A stretch of 64,000 nt of DNA from Segatella hominis (GTDB lineage Bacteria > Bacteroidota > Bacteroidia > Bacteroidales > Bacteroidaceae): the NCBI RefSeq assembly GCF_004535825.1, contig NZ_SGVY01000012.1, positions 21,614-85,613 on the forward strand. Direction: 5' to 3'. Of this stretch, positions 17,635 to 26,585 are shown one piece after another. Made by a program: the position numbers and the translations under genes. A model generated the notes under the pieces. That model had not been told where the DNA came from and ran no database searches. It was given only the letters and a program-made list of their open reading frames with translations. Each line of letters begins with the position of its first letter. Position 1 is the stretch's first letter.

Positions 17635-17981
17635 TCCGGAAGGTAATCGAAAATTTGAAGAGCGAAACGAGAAAAACCCATCACCCTTCATCAATATATC
17701 ATAAGCACCTGACATCCAAGCGGTTACAAGGAAAATAACTTAAAATCACCCTTCACCCTAAGATCTCCTGTGTTTATCGGCATTTCAGGAGAAAAGATGA
17801 AGGGTGAAGGATAAAATCGCATTCCGATTTTAAATTTTCTTTGCTGTAAAGATTTTTCCAAAACCCACCACATACATTTTATATAAATACCGCTACTAAC
17901 ATTTCCTATAATAAGGAAACAAGAGAACAGAATGCCAAGCAGATATTCTTGTTTCGTCAAGATAGTAAAATGCCTAAGAAA

Positions 17982-18062
17982 GGGCACTATTGCGCCAAGG
18001 TAAGGGCACCTTTGTGCTCGGGTAAAAGCACAATTGTGCCCCCGAAAAGCACAAAGGTGCAC
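17982..18062. repeat. Four phased GCAC-N4-GTGC iterons
   Basis: Palindromic units GCACTATTGCGC (17984), GCACCTTTGTGC (18006), GCACAATTGTGC (18028) and GCACAAAGGTGC (18049), spaced 22, 22 and 21 bp, which is about two helical turns. Units 2 and 4 are exact reverse complements; unit 3 is a perfect palindrome; unit 1 is degenerate by one base. It resembles an operator array or a repeat-derived structured element. No assigned function. Confidence 0.75.
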
Positions 18063-18214
18063 AAGTCAGACGCCACCCGTAAACCCGAAACACAGATTTC
18101 TATCTATCAGAGATACGAGTTGTAAACAAGTCATTTGTACTTAGGGAATAAGCAATATAGATTTCTGTAAGATGGTAGTTATCAATTCCCTTCTCTGCCC
18201 TGGTATATTTTTCT

Positions 18215-18248
18215 CCCTGCCCACGCAAGAATTTTTCCGTGGGCAGGG
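18215..18248. terminator. Strong bidirectional hairpin
   Basis: CCCTGCCCACG (18215-18225), 12-nt loop, CGTGGGCAGGG (18238-18248), flanked by TTTTTCT on the left and AAAAATA on the right. It can act as a terminator on either strand: downstream of dgt on plus, and behind the YD operon on minus. Confidence 0.65.
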
Positions 18249-18270
18249 AAAAATAAAAGTGGGTACAGAG

Positions 18271-18456
18271 ACAAAAAAAACGCTCCCACTTCCTCACCTA
18301 TTCAAGAAGAGGAAATGGGAGCACAAAATATTATGGTTAATTGTCTTTTTCTTTATAAATAACATTGTTAGCTCCACTCGTAATCTTAAGAGTTTCTGGA
18401 TGTTCTTGGATAAACGTATTGATGTGGCGCACACGCTTTTCTTCCAAGATTTCATC
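18271..18456 (-). repeat. Left copy of the 186-bp direct repeat (3' end of the N-acyltransferase gene plus terminator)
   Basis: Almost identical to 28233-28417: three substitutions (ATATTATGG/ATATCATGG and two in the AGTTTCTGG/AGCTTCAGG stretch) and a 1-bp difference in an A-run. The repeat encodes the last ~39 codons of the N-acyltransferase (DEILEEKRVRHINTF onward), the stop, and the terminator. Homology ends abruptly after TTTCATC. It delimits the ~10 kb YD-repeat module. Confidence 0.9.
18282..18322 (-). terminator. Terminator at the end of the YD operon
   Basis: 14-bp stem (arms 18282-18295 and 18309-18322, one wobble pair) followed on the minus strand by C, G and a run of eight T. It is the duplicate of the terminator at 28243-28283. 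Confidence 0.85.
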
Positions 18457-18813
18457 TCCTTTGAAATACAAATGAGCCTTAATAGTATCAATATCCTGAC
18501 GAATCAGCAAGATTTCTAAAGAACCTTTTTTCTTCACAATTCTATCACCAATATGATACTTTTGATCTAAATCCCAAGAAGAAGAAAACTTACAGAAATT
18601 CGTTTCATTAAATTTATTCTTTCCCATAAAATTAAAGCCACGGTATTCTTCACACGTTTCTATACGAAAATCACACTCCTTGGGAAGTTCTGTCTCTATA
18701 AGTTGCTTTTTTTTATTCGCATCTGTATCAGACAAATGGAACTCAAAAAAGAACCAAGCCATTCCAAGCAGAAGAACAGAAACAACTTTAAATATATTTT
18801 TAAAATCATCCAT
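18337..18813 (-). CDS. Chimeric immunity-like membrane protein fused to an N-acyltransferase C-terminal tail
   Basis: 158 residues. Residues 1-120 are a paralog of the two next genes: a TM helix near the N-terminus (VVSVLLLGMAWFFFEF), then an extracytoplasmic domain with CDFRI, FNFMG, SSWDLDQKYHIGDRI and LLIRQD. From DEILEEKRVRH on (about 38 residues) the sequence matches the C-terminus of the N-acyltransferase at 28298 with one substitution (PET for PEA). The paralogs end where the fusion begins, so the tail came from recombination at the repeat. Whether the fused product is stable is unknown. Confidence 0.75.
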   Translation of the reverse strand: MDDFKNIFKVVSVLLLGMAWFFFEFHLSDTDANKKKQLIETELPKECDFRIETCEEYRGFNFMGKNKFNETNFCKFSSSWDLDQKYHIGDRIVKKKGSLEILLIRQDIDTIKAHLYFKGDEILEEKRVRHINTFIQEHPETLKITSGANNVIYKEKDN

Positions 18814-18894
18814 AATTTAAAAATTAAATATATAAGGATTTTCTACAACGCCACCATGAAGTCCATACCCAAAGTCAAAGGCATGGAGAGTAGC
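18814..18894 (-). other. Open stretch between immunity-like genes, possible toxin-tail remnant
   Basis: Directly after the stop of the 18895-19257 gene, in the same frame, 26 codons stay open: ATLHAFDFGYGLHGGVVENP then YIFNF and stop. The Gly/aromatic make-up recalls the extreme C-terminus of the YD protein (YGIGIGPGVGVHGNF). It has no start codon. An orphan C-terminal tip is possible, but the match is short. Confidence 0.3.
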
Positions 18895-19257
18895 TTATTC
18901 ATTTAGATTTAACGACACGACACCATTTGATTTTACAACACGAAGGACACTATCTCCTGAGATTTTACAAATACTATCACCTACGGAATAAACACCTTTA
19001 AGATTCCAAACTTTTGGAATCTTAAAGGTTACTCGTTTTCCTTCTCGTGTCACGCCATAAAAATTGTAAAATGAATTTTCATTAGCATCCAAAATTTTAA
19101 AATCATAATGCATTGACACACAATATTCCTTTACATCATCATCCATAACATATTGTTTGTGTGAAAAACGGAACATCACATAACCAAGCAATACACAGCC
19201 GACAACGATGTTCAATCCATTCAATATTATTGATATTTTTTTTCTTAGCTGTTTCAT
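18895..19257 (-). CDS. Immunity-like small membrane protein (paralog 2)
   Basis: 120 residues. TM about 10-29 (IILNGLNIVVGCVLLGYVMF), then a ~90-residue extracytoplasmic domain. Shared with its neighbours: HYDFKI, FYNFYGVTREG, KIPKVWNLKGVYSVGDSICKI and a final VVSLNL strand. It lies 28 bp from paralog 3 on the same strand. Position downstream of a YD-repeat toxin-like gene and tandem duplication suggest immunity function; this is inference. Confidence 0.75.
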   Translation of the reverse strand: MKQLRKKISIILNGLNIVVGCVLLGYVMFRFSHKQYVMDDDVKEYCVSMHYDFKILDANENSFYNFYGVTREGKRVTFKIPKVWNLKGVYSVGDSICKISGDSVLRVVKSNGVVSLNLNE

Positions 19258-19285
19258 AAATTACTCCAATCTAAAACCTTAACAA

Positions 19286-19654
19286 TTATATTCCTTCACC
19301 ATGTACTTTTAATGGCAATTTAATAACTGTGTCTGTTTTTATCAAATAAAGTTCTTTTTCACCTGCCAGTTTATGAATACTATCCCCTTCTGTACATACG
19401 TTTTCAAGACTCCAATTACGAGGTAATTTGTACCTGACAACACGCCCTTCTTTTGTTCTACCCTCAAAATTATAATATCGGTCACTATAAAACGACATTA
19501 CTTTAAAGTCATACTGCAAAGGTAAACAGTTATCTAACACATCTTTGTCAATATCTTCATTCCTAGAAGGCAAAATAAAGAAATAAAAATAGAAGAACAA
19601 CAATCCGCCAACTAAACAACCTACAATTTTAATTATATTTTTTAAATCTTCCAT
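19286..19654 (-). CDS. Immunity-like small membrane protein (paralog 3)
   Basis: 122 residues from ATG 19654 (MEDLKNIIK); a TTG two codons earlier is less likely. TM about 9-30 (VGCLVGGLLFFYFYFFIL), then the same extracytoplasmic fold: QYDFKV, YYNFEGRTKEG, KLPRNWSLENV, TEGDSIHKL, LIKTDTVIKLPL. It begins 11 bp after the stop of the YD-repeat gene, the usual place for a cognate immunity gene. An N-terminal anchor with an outward domain would suit a toxin acting in the periplasm or membrane. Confidence 0.75.
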   Translation of the reverse strand: MEDLKNIIKIVGCLVGGLLFFYFYFFILPSRNEDIDKDVLDNCLPLQYDFKVMSFYSDRYYNFEGRTKEGRVVRYKLPRNWSLENVCTEGDSIHKLAGEKELYLIKTDTVIKLPLKVHGEGI

Positions 19655-19665
19655 AGCCAATGTTA

Positions 19666-22600
19666 TTAATAATGTACAAGATATTGTGTTGTTGAGAAGT
19701 TACCATGGACACCGACACCAGGTCCAATACCTATACCATATGATTTGTATTGGGCACTTGTTGGAAGACCAAGCCAATCAACACCAACACCATAATCCAA
19801 AGAACCCACTCCCAAATTCACGCCAGCATTATACCCTTGTCCTTCCAAAGCCGACAAAGACAAAGGCATATCACCCTTATTGACATACATATTGACATTT
19901 AAAGACGAAGAGATATTAAATCCCCAAGAAGTGATATCAACACCTTTATCATAATTTATATAAGGATACAATTTACCAGGTCCCATCATCAAGCCAACAT
20001 CCCCTCCTAGATGAAACGAACCTATTTGAACAGTTCCACCGACACTCATACTTATCGCATCAGGATTCCACATTCTATAAGGACCAGAAGATGCTCCACT
20101 ACCAACTCCTAACAACCAATACCCAAATGTTTTACGATAGCTTAAATTATCTGCGACACACACAACTGGAGGTAATTTTCTCTCAATAGTTATTATTTTT
20201 CCAGCTTTTCCGTTATGATTTAAAGAGCCTATATTAAAACCAATTCCAAAGCCATCCATGAAATTGCCCCCTGTTGCCAAAGATCCAATGCCACCACCTA
20301 TTGAAGCGGCCGCCAAAACTCCTTCTGCCCCAAAACGAAGAGACTGAGCACCTGACCCCATCAGTGACGCTGCTGTTCCACTCGCCGCACCAGTAAAGAA
20401 ATTATCACCATTTATCCAATTTAATGTTCCAGAAGTTAGACCATGAGCACCTGCACGCAATAATTCGTGACCAAAGGTACCCATACTATGTCCAAACAAG
20501 GAACCTACCCCATAACTTGCCAATGATGACAAACCACCTACCAAGGCTCCACTCCAAGGCGATTTTCCAGATTTATTTGCCAATATAGCATTTGATGTTG
20601 CACCAAAAAACGCAAATGCCCATATTGCATCATCTATACCAAACAAATTGCCACTTGGGTCAATATACTTTAACGGATTATTCAAGCAATAGCTATAACG
20701 ATTGAAGTTCTGGCTGTTATCTGGCATTTGGACATAGTTGTCCGGACTCAAAAAACGACCGAGTACAGGGTCATACAAACGACCATTCATGTTGATGATG
20801 TCAAAATCATTCAACATCTCATGACCACAATAGCCACGATACAAGCCTATTGAATCTTTCGTGACGGTCTGCTTGCCCCAGGCATCATAAGAAGCCTCAT
20901 ACACGAGGTTCTCATCTGTGTCGTAAGCTTTGACAATACTGCCCAAATTGTCCTTGACCAAGAAATAGCACTTAAAATCGCCACCATTATCCCGAATGTA
21001 AATGGAACGGTCGCCCAGATAGTAAATCTCATGAGTTCCTGTCGAGTCTGTTGTTTTCTCATAATCGTCAAAGTATATTCGAGTACTTGCCATCTGATTA
21101 TTACGAGACAAAGTAGAAATCCAACGTTCTTGGTCTGGTCCATACTCCACTTCTAAAGACTGCAAGGTATTGCCGTCTTCAATACGCTCAACCTTACCCA
21201 ATTCATTGAATTGGGTTGTCAAGCTTGCATGAGGTATCAAGCCTATTGGATTTTCTACGTTCATCACTGCATGAGGTTTTAGTCCATATTCATAAGTACC
21301 AACGTTGGTCTTGTACAAAATATTGCCATCCGCTGAATATTTAACATTCATTATCGTGGAATCGTCTTGAGAAACAGAGACGAGTCTGTCCAGCTTGTCA
21401 TAAGCAAAAGTTTCCTTTTCAGGTCTCATACCGGTACGAGACATAAGGTTGTCTGTATTGGCATCATAAGACAAGTTCATGTCGAAAAGTTCTTTACCTG
21501 TCAACGGATTCTTGACGTTTATATTAGAGAGCTTACCACGCTCGTCCAGGGTAGAATCATACTGCATTTTACCATCGTTTACAGTTACTTTTTGTACATA
21601 TCCATCGTCTTTTGCCAAAAAATATACAATATTTCTATTAGTCATAATCCTTCTCAACAAGCCTGCCTCATAGTCATAATACACAACTAACCCACCAGGA
21701 TATGTTTTTGTCAACAGCCTATTAGAGGAGTCGTAGGAATAATTGTACTCATAAGACCCCTTATTACCAATCGTTCTCCTTTTGGTTATCATTCTCCCAT
21801 ATTCATCATACTCATAAGATTCTTTTTTATCACCTTGCGTAATACTTTTTAGTTGCATACGGTCTGAACTTCCACCATATTGATAAGTCGTAACGATGCC
21901 ACCTACATTAATAGAGGACAAGCGTCCAAACTCGTCATATGCGTAATTAGTAACCACACCTCTTGCATCTGTTGTAGATAGAACTTTATCGTCTGCCGTA
22001 TATTTTGACAGTATGGTTCCAGCATTAGGATCGTCCAACCGAAGTCTATTGCCAACATCATCATAGCCCATTTTTATGGAGACTTTTCCTATACTTACAT
22101 TTTCAGGCTTTCCTACTGAGCTATAGGTAAAAAAGACCGTGTTTAAAGGATCTTCTATGTAATTGAGATTACCCCAGGCATCCCACGATTTCGTATATGT
22201 TTTTTCTGCTACCCGAGTCGTCACTGTTTTTGGACAATAAGAATAAGATATGCTCTTTGAATTGTTTATTTCAGAAACTACCCGACCTCTTGCATCATAG
22301 TTCTTTGTGTCCTTGATACAATTTTCTCCTTTCTGTTGAGTCTCCTCAATCAAGAGTCCTTTCTTATCATAGCTGTAGGCCTTTTTGAATGGAGTACCCA
22401 AAAGACCATAGTAACTACTCTCTACTGTCCTTCCCAGGCTATCATACCAAGTTGTAACAGCAGGCATATCAGTTTCTTCTTCTACAACAGCATACCTGCG
22501 TTCTTTTGAGTTACCCCATTTTTTTGTTACCGTTTTTATTACGCCAGTTGGTGCCTCTGTACGTATCACATTGCCCCAATTATCCAAAGTGTAAGTTGTT

Positions 22601-25600
22601 ACTAATGGATGGTTCTCGTTTGTTAAATCCGTTCGAGAAGTAATATTACCCCAATTATCGACCGAATAACATATCGTTGTAAAAGAAGGAACGCTATACT
22701 CCTTTACAAGGAATCTACCAGTCGAATCATATTTGTATTTTTTTTGAACAGAAGAAACCTTATCACCTACTTGTCGCATGGAAACAATGTTTCCAAACTT
22801 ATCTCGTTCGTAATGGGTGGTCAAGATTGATTGACCATGTCTTTCCTTAAGCACAATTTGTCCATAGTCATCATATCCCCAAAAGGTTCTTATAAACGTC
22901 TCTTCATTACTATCAGCATGCATTTTGCTCTCTATCATCTCTGTTGGAAGATAAACTCTACCTATTTTAACATAGCTATCATATCTGGTTAACTTATACA
23001 TACTGTCATTTCTATAATTTGTCTTTTGAGACATCAAATAACCATACTGCGTATTGTAAACATACTCAGAATAAGTATAATCATCATCCAAATCCGTATT
23101 ATCTTGACGGGACATATATGAGAAATAAGTATGGTTCAATGGAACTACGGTATTAGTGGAATTTGTATATGCGCAATCCTCTCCCACCAGAGTGCGTACT
23201 CTCGTTTTTGTGGGTGTCCAATATATAGAATCCCATTTTTCAACGATATTTTCGACTGTTTCGCCTGTTGTTTCATTCTTGGCAATCAATTTATCAAAGC
23301 CTAACATGCCCTTGCCCAACACATGCACTTTCAAATTACCATATTGATAATTAATGACATTACCATTGGACTGCATACTCCTTACAACAGAAAGAGGAAC
23401 AGAGACATGAAGAACAGGATACGAACTCGAATTTGAAGTTGAAAGTCCATAATTATTTAAAGTAGCAAGGTTTACTGACCTATCCAACAAAGATGCATAA
23501 TTTAACGTACTCTCGTTCCCTAAGCCATCCACAATCTTGCATATTTTCCCAGAAGCTACATTGAGATTAGTATTACAATACATTCTCAACTTAACCACAT
23601 CGGAAGGATTTGCATCATAAATATTCTTGCCATAGTTGAGAACTTGAGTATGTCCATTCCCCGTGAAATCACCTGCTATAACATATCCATTACGTGCATC
23701 ATCCTCATTATTAGTTAGTACTGTCTTATCCAACACCAAATTGTTACCATTAGAACGCAACCATTCCATTCTAGTCTCCCTATAAGTATAATGCTTTGTA
23801 TGAAAAATTCCGCCATGATAACCATAGTCCGTCTTTGCTGCCAACAAATCCATCTTTCCATCACCATCCATATCAAAAGTCAAGAAAGAGAACCGTTCAT
23901 CATCCTGCCCGGTCTTTTTATCTACCATATCAAGTTTTATGGCATACTTCGTTTCAAATGTTCCATTTCCCTTATTCAAGGCGAAATATGTATCACCGCT
24001 TTTTTCTGCATAAATAAAATCCACCAAGCCATCACCGTCAAAGTCACCTTGTTCTATACGCCATTTTTCCGAGATGGTATTCGAACTATACTTATGGTTG
24101 TCATCAAATAATGTTCGCAGATTTCTACCTCCTTGATTATAAAAGACAGTATAACCATCTTGATAGAGAACCAAAAGGTCTGCCAAGCCATCATTATTGT
24201 AGTCGCCAACAAAAAGACGCTTAGGCTGCTGTGGCAAACTTAAAGTAAAATCAGTTGTTTCAAAGTTTGTGCCAGAAGCCAACTTGTCAAAGAAGCCAGC
24301 ATACTTTCCGTTCTTTCCGTCCACTTCTAAACCTATGAATTCATCCTTTCCATCTTTGTCTGCATCAAAGGAAATAAAAAGAGGCATCCCCTCGCTTACC
24401 TTTAGATTGAAAGCATGCCCTATAGGATCCGTTTGACCATATTTATAATACCTGGCAAATACCGTAGCAGGCACACCCTTAGCACTGTTTATTGACGGTG
24501 AAGCCATCTCGTTGATGCCATCTCCATCAATGTCCATGAGCAAACTGGAGCTATTGCTGCCTATCCATTTCGTAGAGAAATTAGGACCTAAATTGTAGGA
24601 TTTTGAAAGACCAAAACGCAACGTTCCATCCTTGTTAGGATTAGCCAAATAATAAGTTGCATATACACTTCTATTACTCTCATCTGTTACATCTGTAAAT
24701 TCTATGACATCACATAAACCGTCACCATTTACATCCCCACTATAGAATATTCTGGAATTTATATTTCTTGTACGCAGAAATTGAATCTCTGGCAAGTTCA
24801 TCTTATAACTAACATTAGGAAGACCTTTCCAAGTTATCTGAATCGGATTCAAAGCCTCTCCCTTGCCATTTTTCTCTATTACTTGTGTTAATCGAGAGTA
24901 CTTAACACCAGAAGCATCCAGCGTAGAGTCATATACGCACTCATACTTACGAAACACCTGGTTGTTAGTCTCTGTGGTTATGTTTTTTAGCCGCACAAGA
25001 ATAGCATCCTCCGTACCACCCATATTAAACTTAGCGGTATTCTTATTTTTTATATTCTCATAAGTAAAACGAATTGTGCTAGTCACTCCTCCCTCCATTC
25101 CATAGGAAACTGAAGAAGGATAAATGGACAAGGAACGTTTTGAGTAATAGATACGCATAAATCTGTGCTGGGTGTCAGAGACATAAGTCAAATACCATGC
25201 ATTCACTGGATTGTCTGATAAATTATCTATCGTTTGTCTAGAATCAGACCATTTTCCATAACAATAATCAAGGCCGTCATTGGTTTTCAGTTCCAGCCAG
25301 CCTTCGTTGACATGAAAAATCACCTTGGAAAAAGGCTCACCTTCCGGAACATACACTGCTTCACCTTGTTCAACAGATTGATAAATCAACCGTTTACCAT
25401 CCAAGAAATAAGCATCGTCATTTGCATATTTAACCCCAGATGCCGTTCCATCATGATATATATCCTTACAACCACGCGTAATCACAGACAAGCCCGAGAC
25501 ATTACAACCATAGCCAACATACCCATAACCAGATTGACTATTATACACCAAAGACAAATTAGGTGTCATCTTGCCATAACCTTTCGGGCAGCTAATAGGG

Positions 25601-25758
25601 ATTGTATAAGTCGCTGCTCCCGTTGCAGAAACTTCCAATACACCCTTTGGAGTACCAACACTCTTGCTTGTAGATATGTTATCCGCAAACACAAATGAAA
25701 ATTGCATCAACACCAACAGCATTGTCAGTACTGAATGAAAAAGTATTCTTTGTTTCAT
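19666..25758 (-). CDS. Giant SpvB/FG-GAP/YD-repeat (Rhs-like) protein, candidate polymorphic toxin
   Basis: 2030 residues. Signal peptide about 1-25 (ends SFVFADN). An SpvB-like N-domain follows (GAATYTIPISCPKGYGKMTP). Calcium-site FG-GAP/VCBS repeats cover about 335-720 (DIDGDGINE, DYNNDGLADLL, DFDGDGLVDF, DMDGDGKMDLL). Many YD repeats follow (YDSTGRF, YDEFGRL, YDEYGRM, YDANTDNL). The Rhs core closes with GRLYDPVLGRFLSPDNY and YCLNNPLKYIDPSGN (about 1697). After DPSG comes a ~330-residue variable region. This is the architecture of Tc/Rhs shells that encapsulate a C-terminal effector. Export probably involves the small T9SS-tailed gene upstream. Immunity-like genes follow immediately. Confidence 0.93.
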   Translation of the reverse strand: MKQRILFHSVLTMLLVLMQFSFVFADNISTSKSVGTPKGVLEVSATGAATYTIPISCPKGYGKMTPNLSLVYNSQSGYGYVGYGCNVSGLSVITRGCKDIYHDGTASGVKYANDDAYFLDGKRLIYQSVEQGEAVYVPEGEPFSKVIFHVNEGWLELKTNDGLDYCYGKWSDSRQTIDNLSDNPVNAWYLTYVSDTQHRFMRIYYSKRSLSIYPSSVSYGMEGGVTSTIRFTYENIKNKNTAKFNMGGTEDAILVRLKNITTETNNQVFRKYECVYDSTLDASGVKYSRLTQVIEKNGKGEALNPIQITWKGLPNVSYKMNLPEIQFLRTRNINSRIFYSGDVNGDGLCDVIEFTDVTDESNRSVYATYYLANPNKDGTLRFGLSKSYNLGPNFSTKWIGSNSSSLLMDIDGDGINEMASPSINSAKGVPATVFARYYKYGQTDPIGHAFNLKVSEGMPLFISFDADKDGKDEFIGLEVDGKNGKYAGFFDKLASGTNFETTDFTLSLPQQPKRLFVGDYNNDGLADLLVLYQDGYTVFYNQGGRNLRTLFDDNHKYSSNTISEKWRIEQGDFDGDGLVDFIYAEKSGDTYFALNKGNGTFETKYAIKLDMVDKKTGQDDERFSFLTFDMDGDGKMDLLAAKTDYGYHGGIFHTKHYTYRETRMEWLRSNGNNLVLDKTVLTNNEDDARNGYVIAGDFTGNGHTQVLNYGKNIYDANPSDVVKLRMYCNTNLNVASGKICKIVDGLGNESTLNYASLLDRSVNLATLNNYGLSTSNSSSYPVLHVSVPLSVVRSMQSNGNVINYQYGNLKVHVLGKGMLGFDKLIAKNETTGETVENIVEKWDSIYWTPTKTRVRTLVGEDCAYTNSTNTVVPLNHTYFSYMSRQDNTDLDDDYTYSEYVYNTQYGYLMSQKTNYRNDSMYKLTRYDSYVKIGRVYLPTEMIESKMHADSNEETFIRTFWGYDDYGQIVLKERHGQSILTTHYERDKFGNIVSMRQVGDKVSSVQKKYKYDSTGRFLVKEYSVPSFTTICYSVDNWGNITSRTDLTNENHPLVTTYTLDNWGNVIRTEAPTGVIKTVTKKWGNSKERRYAVVEEETDMPAVTTWYDSLGRTVESSYYGLLGTPFKKAYSYDKKGLLIEETQQKGENCIKDTKNYDARGRVVSEINNSKSISYSYCPKTVTTRVAEKTYTKSWDAWGNLNYIEDPLNTVFFTYSSVGKPENVSIGKVSIKMGYDDVGNRLRLDDPNAGTILSKYTADDKVLSTTDARGVVTNYAYDEFGRLSSINVGGIVTTYQYGGSSDRMQLKSITQGDKKESYEYDEYGRMITKRRTIGNKGSYEYNYSYDSSNRLLTKTYPGGLVVYYDYEAGLLRRIMTNRNIVYFLAKDDGYVQKVTVNDGKMQYDSTLDERGKLSNINVKNPLTGKELFDMNLSYDANTDNLMSRTGMRPEKETFAYDKLDRLVSVSQDDSTIMNVKYSADGNILYKTNVGTYEYGLKPHAVMNVENPIGLIPHASLTTQFNELGKVERIEDGNTLQSLEVEYGPDQERWISTLSRNNQMASTRIYFDDYEKTTDSTGTHEIYYLGDRSIYIRDNGGDFKCYFLVKDNLGSIVKAYDTDENLVYEASYDAWGKQTVTKDSIGLYRGYCGHEMLNDFDIINMNGRLYDPVLGRFLSPDNYVQMPDNSQNFNRYSYCLNNPLKYIDPSGNLFGIDDAIWAFAFFGATSNAILANKSGKSPWSGALVGGLSSLASYGVGSLFGHSMGTFGHELLRAGAHGLTSGTLNWINGDNFFTGAASGTAASLMGSGAQSLRFGAEGVLAAASIGGGIGSLATGGNFMDGFGIGFNIGSLNHNGKAGKIITIERKLPPVVCVADNLSYRKTFGYWLLGVGSGASSGPYRMWNPDAISMSVGGTVQIGSFHLGGDVGLMMGPGKLYPYINYDKGVDITSWGFNISSSLNVNMYVNKGDMPLSLSALEGQGYNAGVNLGVGSLDYGVGVDWLGLPTSAQYKSYGIGIGPGVGVHGNFSTTQYLVHY
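19669..20649 (-). other. Variable C-terminal region of the YD-repeat protein
   Basis: About 330 residues after the DPSGN end of the Rhs core. The first half is hydrophobic and Gly/Ala/Ser rich (SGALVGGLSSLASYGVGSLF; GIGSLATGGNFMDGFGIGF). The second half is rich in alternating polar/aromatic residues with Gly (SMSVGGTVQIGSFHLGGDVG; YGIGIGPGVGVHG). I see no nuclease, deaminase or ADP-ribosyltransferase motif. Composition suggests a membrane-active or beta-rich domain; the activity is unknown. Confidence 0.5.
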
Positions 25759-25762
25759 GATA

Positions 25763-26188
25763 TTATTCCTTTATAATTTTCCAACTACTAGAATACTCAC
25801 CTATGTTTATACGAAGCACATAGATGCCACTGGCACTAAAACTAATGTCAACATCAGCCCTATTGTTCGCTATAGGACAAGACGTAATTTTTGCCCCTGA
25901 AAGTGAATAAACAGCAATATTCCCAGCTACTTGTTCCTTATTATTCAGCAACTCAACATGTAGTACTCCCTTTGTTGGATTGGGAGAAATCTTAATTTGC
26001 CTATCTGAAACCATATCAGAATACGAAACAGATCGTTTTTTAGCATTACTCTGAGATTGACACATAATAATTTCTCTTTTTACTCGATTTCCTGCCTCAT
26101 CATAGCTAAAGCCTATCTTATTTTGGGCACTAAATTCCAAACTACAAGATAGAAAAGAAAATAATAATAATTTATTTTTTAATTTCAT
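25763..26188 (-). CDS. Small T9SS type A sorting-domain protein with one YD motif
   Basis: 141 residues. Signal peptide about 1-21 (ends LEFSAQN), then a single YD-type motif (FSYDEAGNRVKRE), and a type A C-terminal sorting domain from ISPNPTKGVLHVELLNN to GIYVLRINIGEYSSSWKIIK. It stops 4 bp before the YD-repeat gene starts, so the pair is translationally linked. Similar small T9SS-tailed YD proteins occur in front of YD-repeat genes in Bacteroidota, suggesting a partner or anchor for export of the giant protein. Confidence 0.85.
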   Translation of the reverse strand: MKLKNKLLLFSFLSCSLEFSAQNKIGFSYDEAGNRVKREIIMCQSQSNAKKRSVSYSDMVSDRQIKISPNPTKGVLHVELLNNKEQVAGNIAVYSLSGAKITSCPIANNRADVDISFSASGIYVLRINIGEYSSSWKIIKE

Positions 26189-26202
26189 AAGCCTTACAAA
26201 AT

Positions 26203-26556
26203 TTAGTACAATATACCCACTAAATCAATATCATTATAGCTCACCTCAACAATGGTTCCATCGGTTGGAACAACAACATCATTTTCAGAACTATATACAA
26301 TTGTCTGAGAAAGAACATTACCTTCCTCATCCTTAATTGTAATCGTCATCATTAACTCAACTTCTGCATTTATATGCAAAATATCATTCTCTTGATAGAG
26401 ACTCACAAGTTCCTTAGCAGGAACACGATGTGGTCTATGGGTGCTAAACCACCCATTTGCCGTTGGTCTCATAACGACACGTCTTCCGTTCATATTTGAA
26501 GCACCAACACTCATAAATAGCCCTAACGCTAAAAATAACAAAAATACTTTTTTCAT
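26203..26556 (-). CDS. DUF3244 family exported protein
   Basis: 117 residues from ATG 26556 (MKKVFLLFLALGLFMSVGAS), a clear signal peptide; an ATG eight codons upstream is rejected because it precedes the signal-peptide start. The rest is a small beta-sandwich (LHINAEVELMMTITIKDEEG, VVPTDGTIVEVSYNDIDLVG) typical of DUF3244, probably surface or periplasmic. First gene of the operon continuing to the T9SS-tailed, YD-repeat and immunity-like genes. Function unknown. Confidence 0.8.
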   Translation of the reverse strand: MKKVFLLFLALGLFMSVGASNMNGRRVVMRPTANGWFSTHRPHRVPAKELVSLYQENDILHINAEVELMMTITIKDEEGNVLSQTIVYSSENDVVVPTDGTIVEVSYNDIDLVGILY

Positions 26557-26585
26557 ACTTTTTAATATTAAAACATTCAATGCCG

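Larger units (their letters stand above)
17635..18270. other. Intergenic stretch with no credible gene
   Basis: About 640 bp. Small ORFs here (17724-18062 and 18100-18297, minus) show no family signature, and their codons simply follow the palindromes. Contents: copies of a CACCCTTCA motif in both orientations (around 17681, 17750 and 17798), the GCAC-N4-GTGC iterons (17982-18062) and a strong hairpin (18215-18248). It borders the left end of the YD-repeat module. Confidence 0.7.

Noticed and set aside
17982-18062. The four iterons as a CRISPR array
   Set aside because: Units are short palindromes with 9-10 bp between them; no 28-36 bp repeats, no unique spacers and no cas genes in the window.
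17724-18297. Two small minus-strand ORFs of 112 and 65 codons after dgt
   Set aside because: Their peptides merely translate the GCAC iterons and the CCCTGCCCACG hairpin; no start context or conserved motif.
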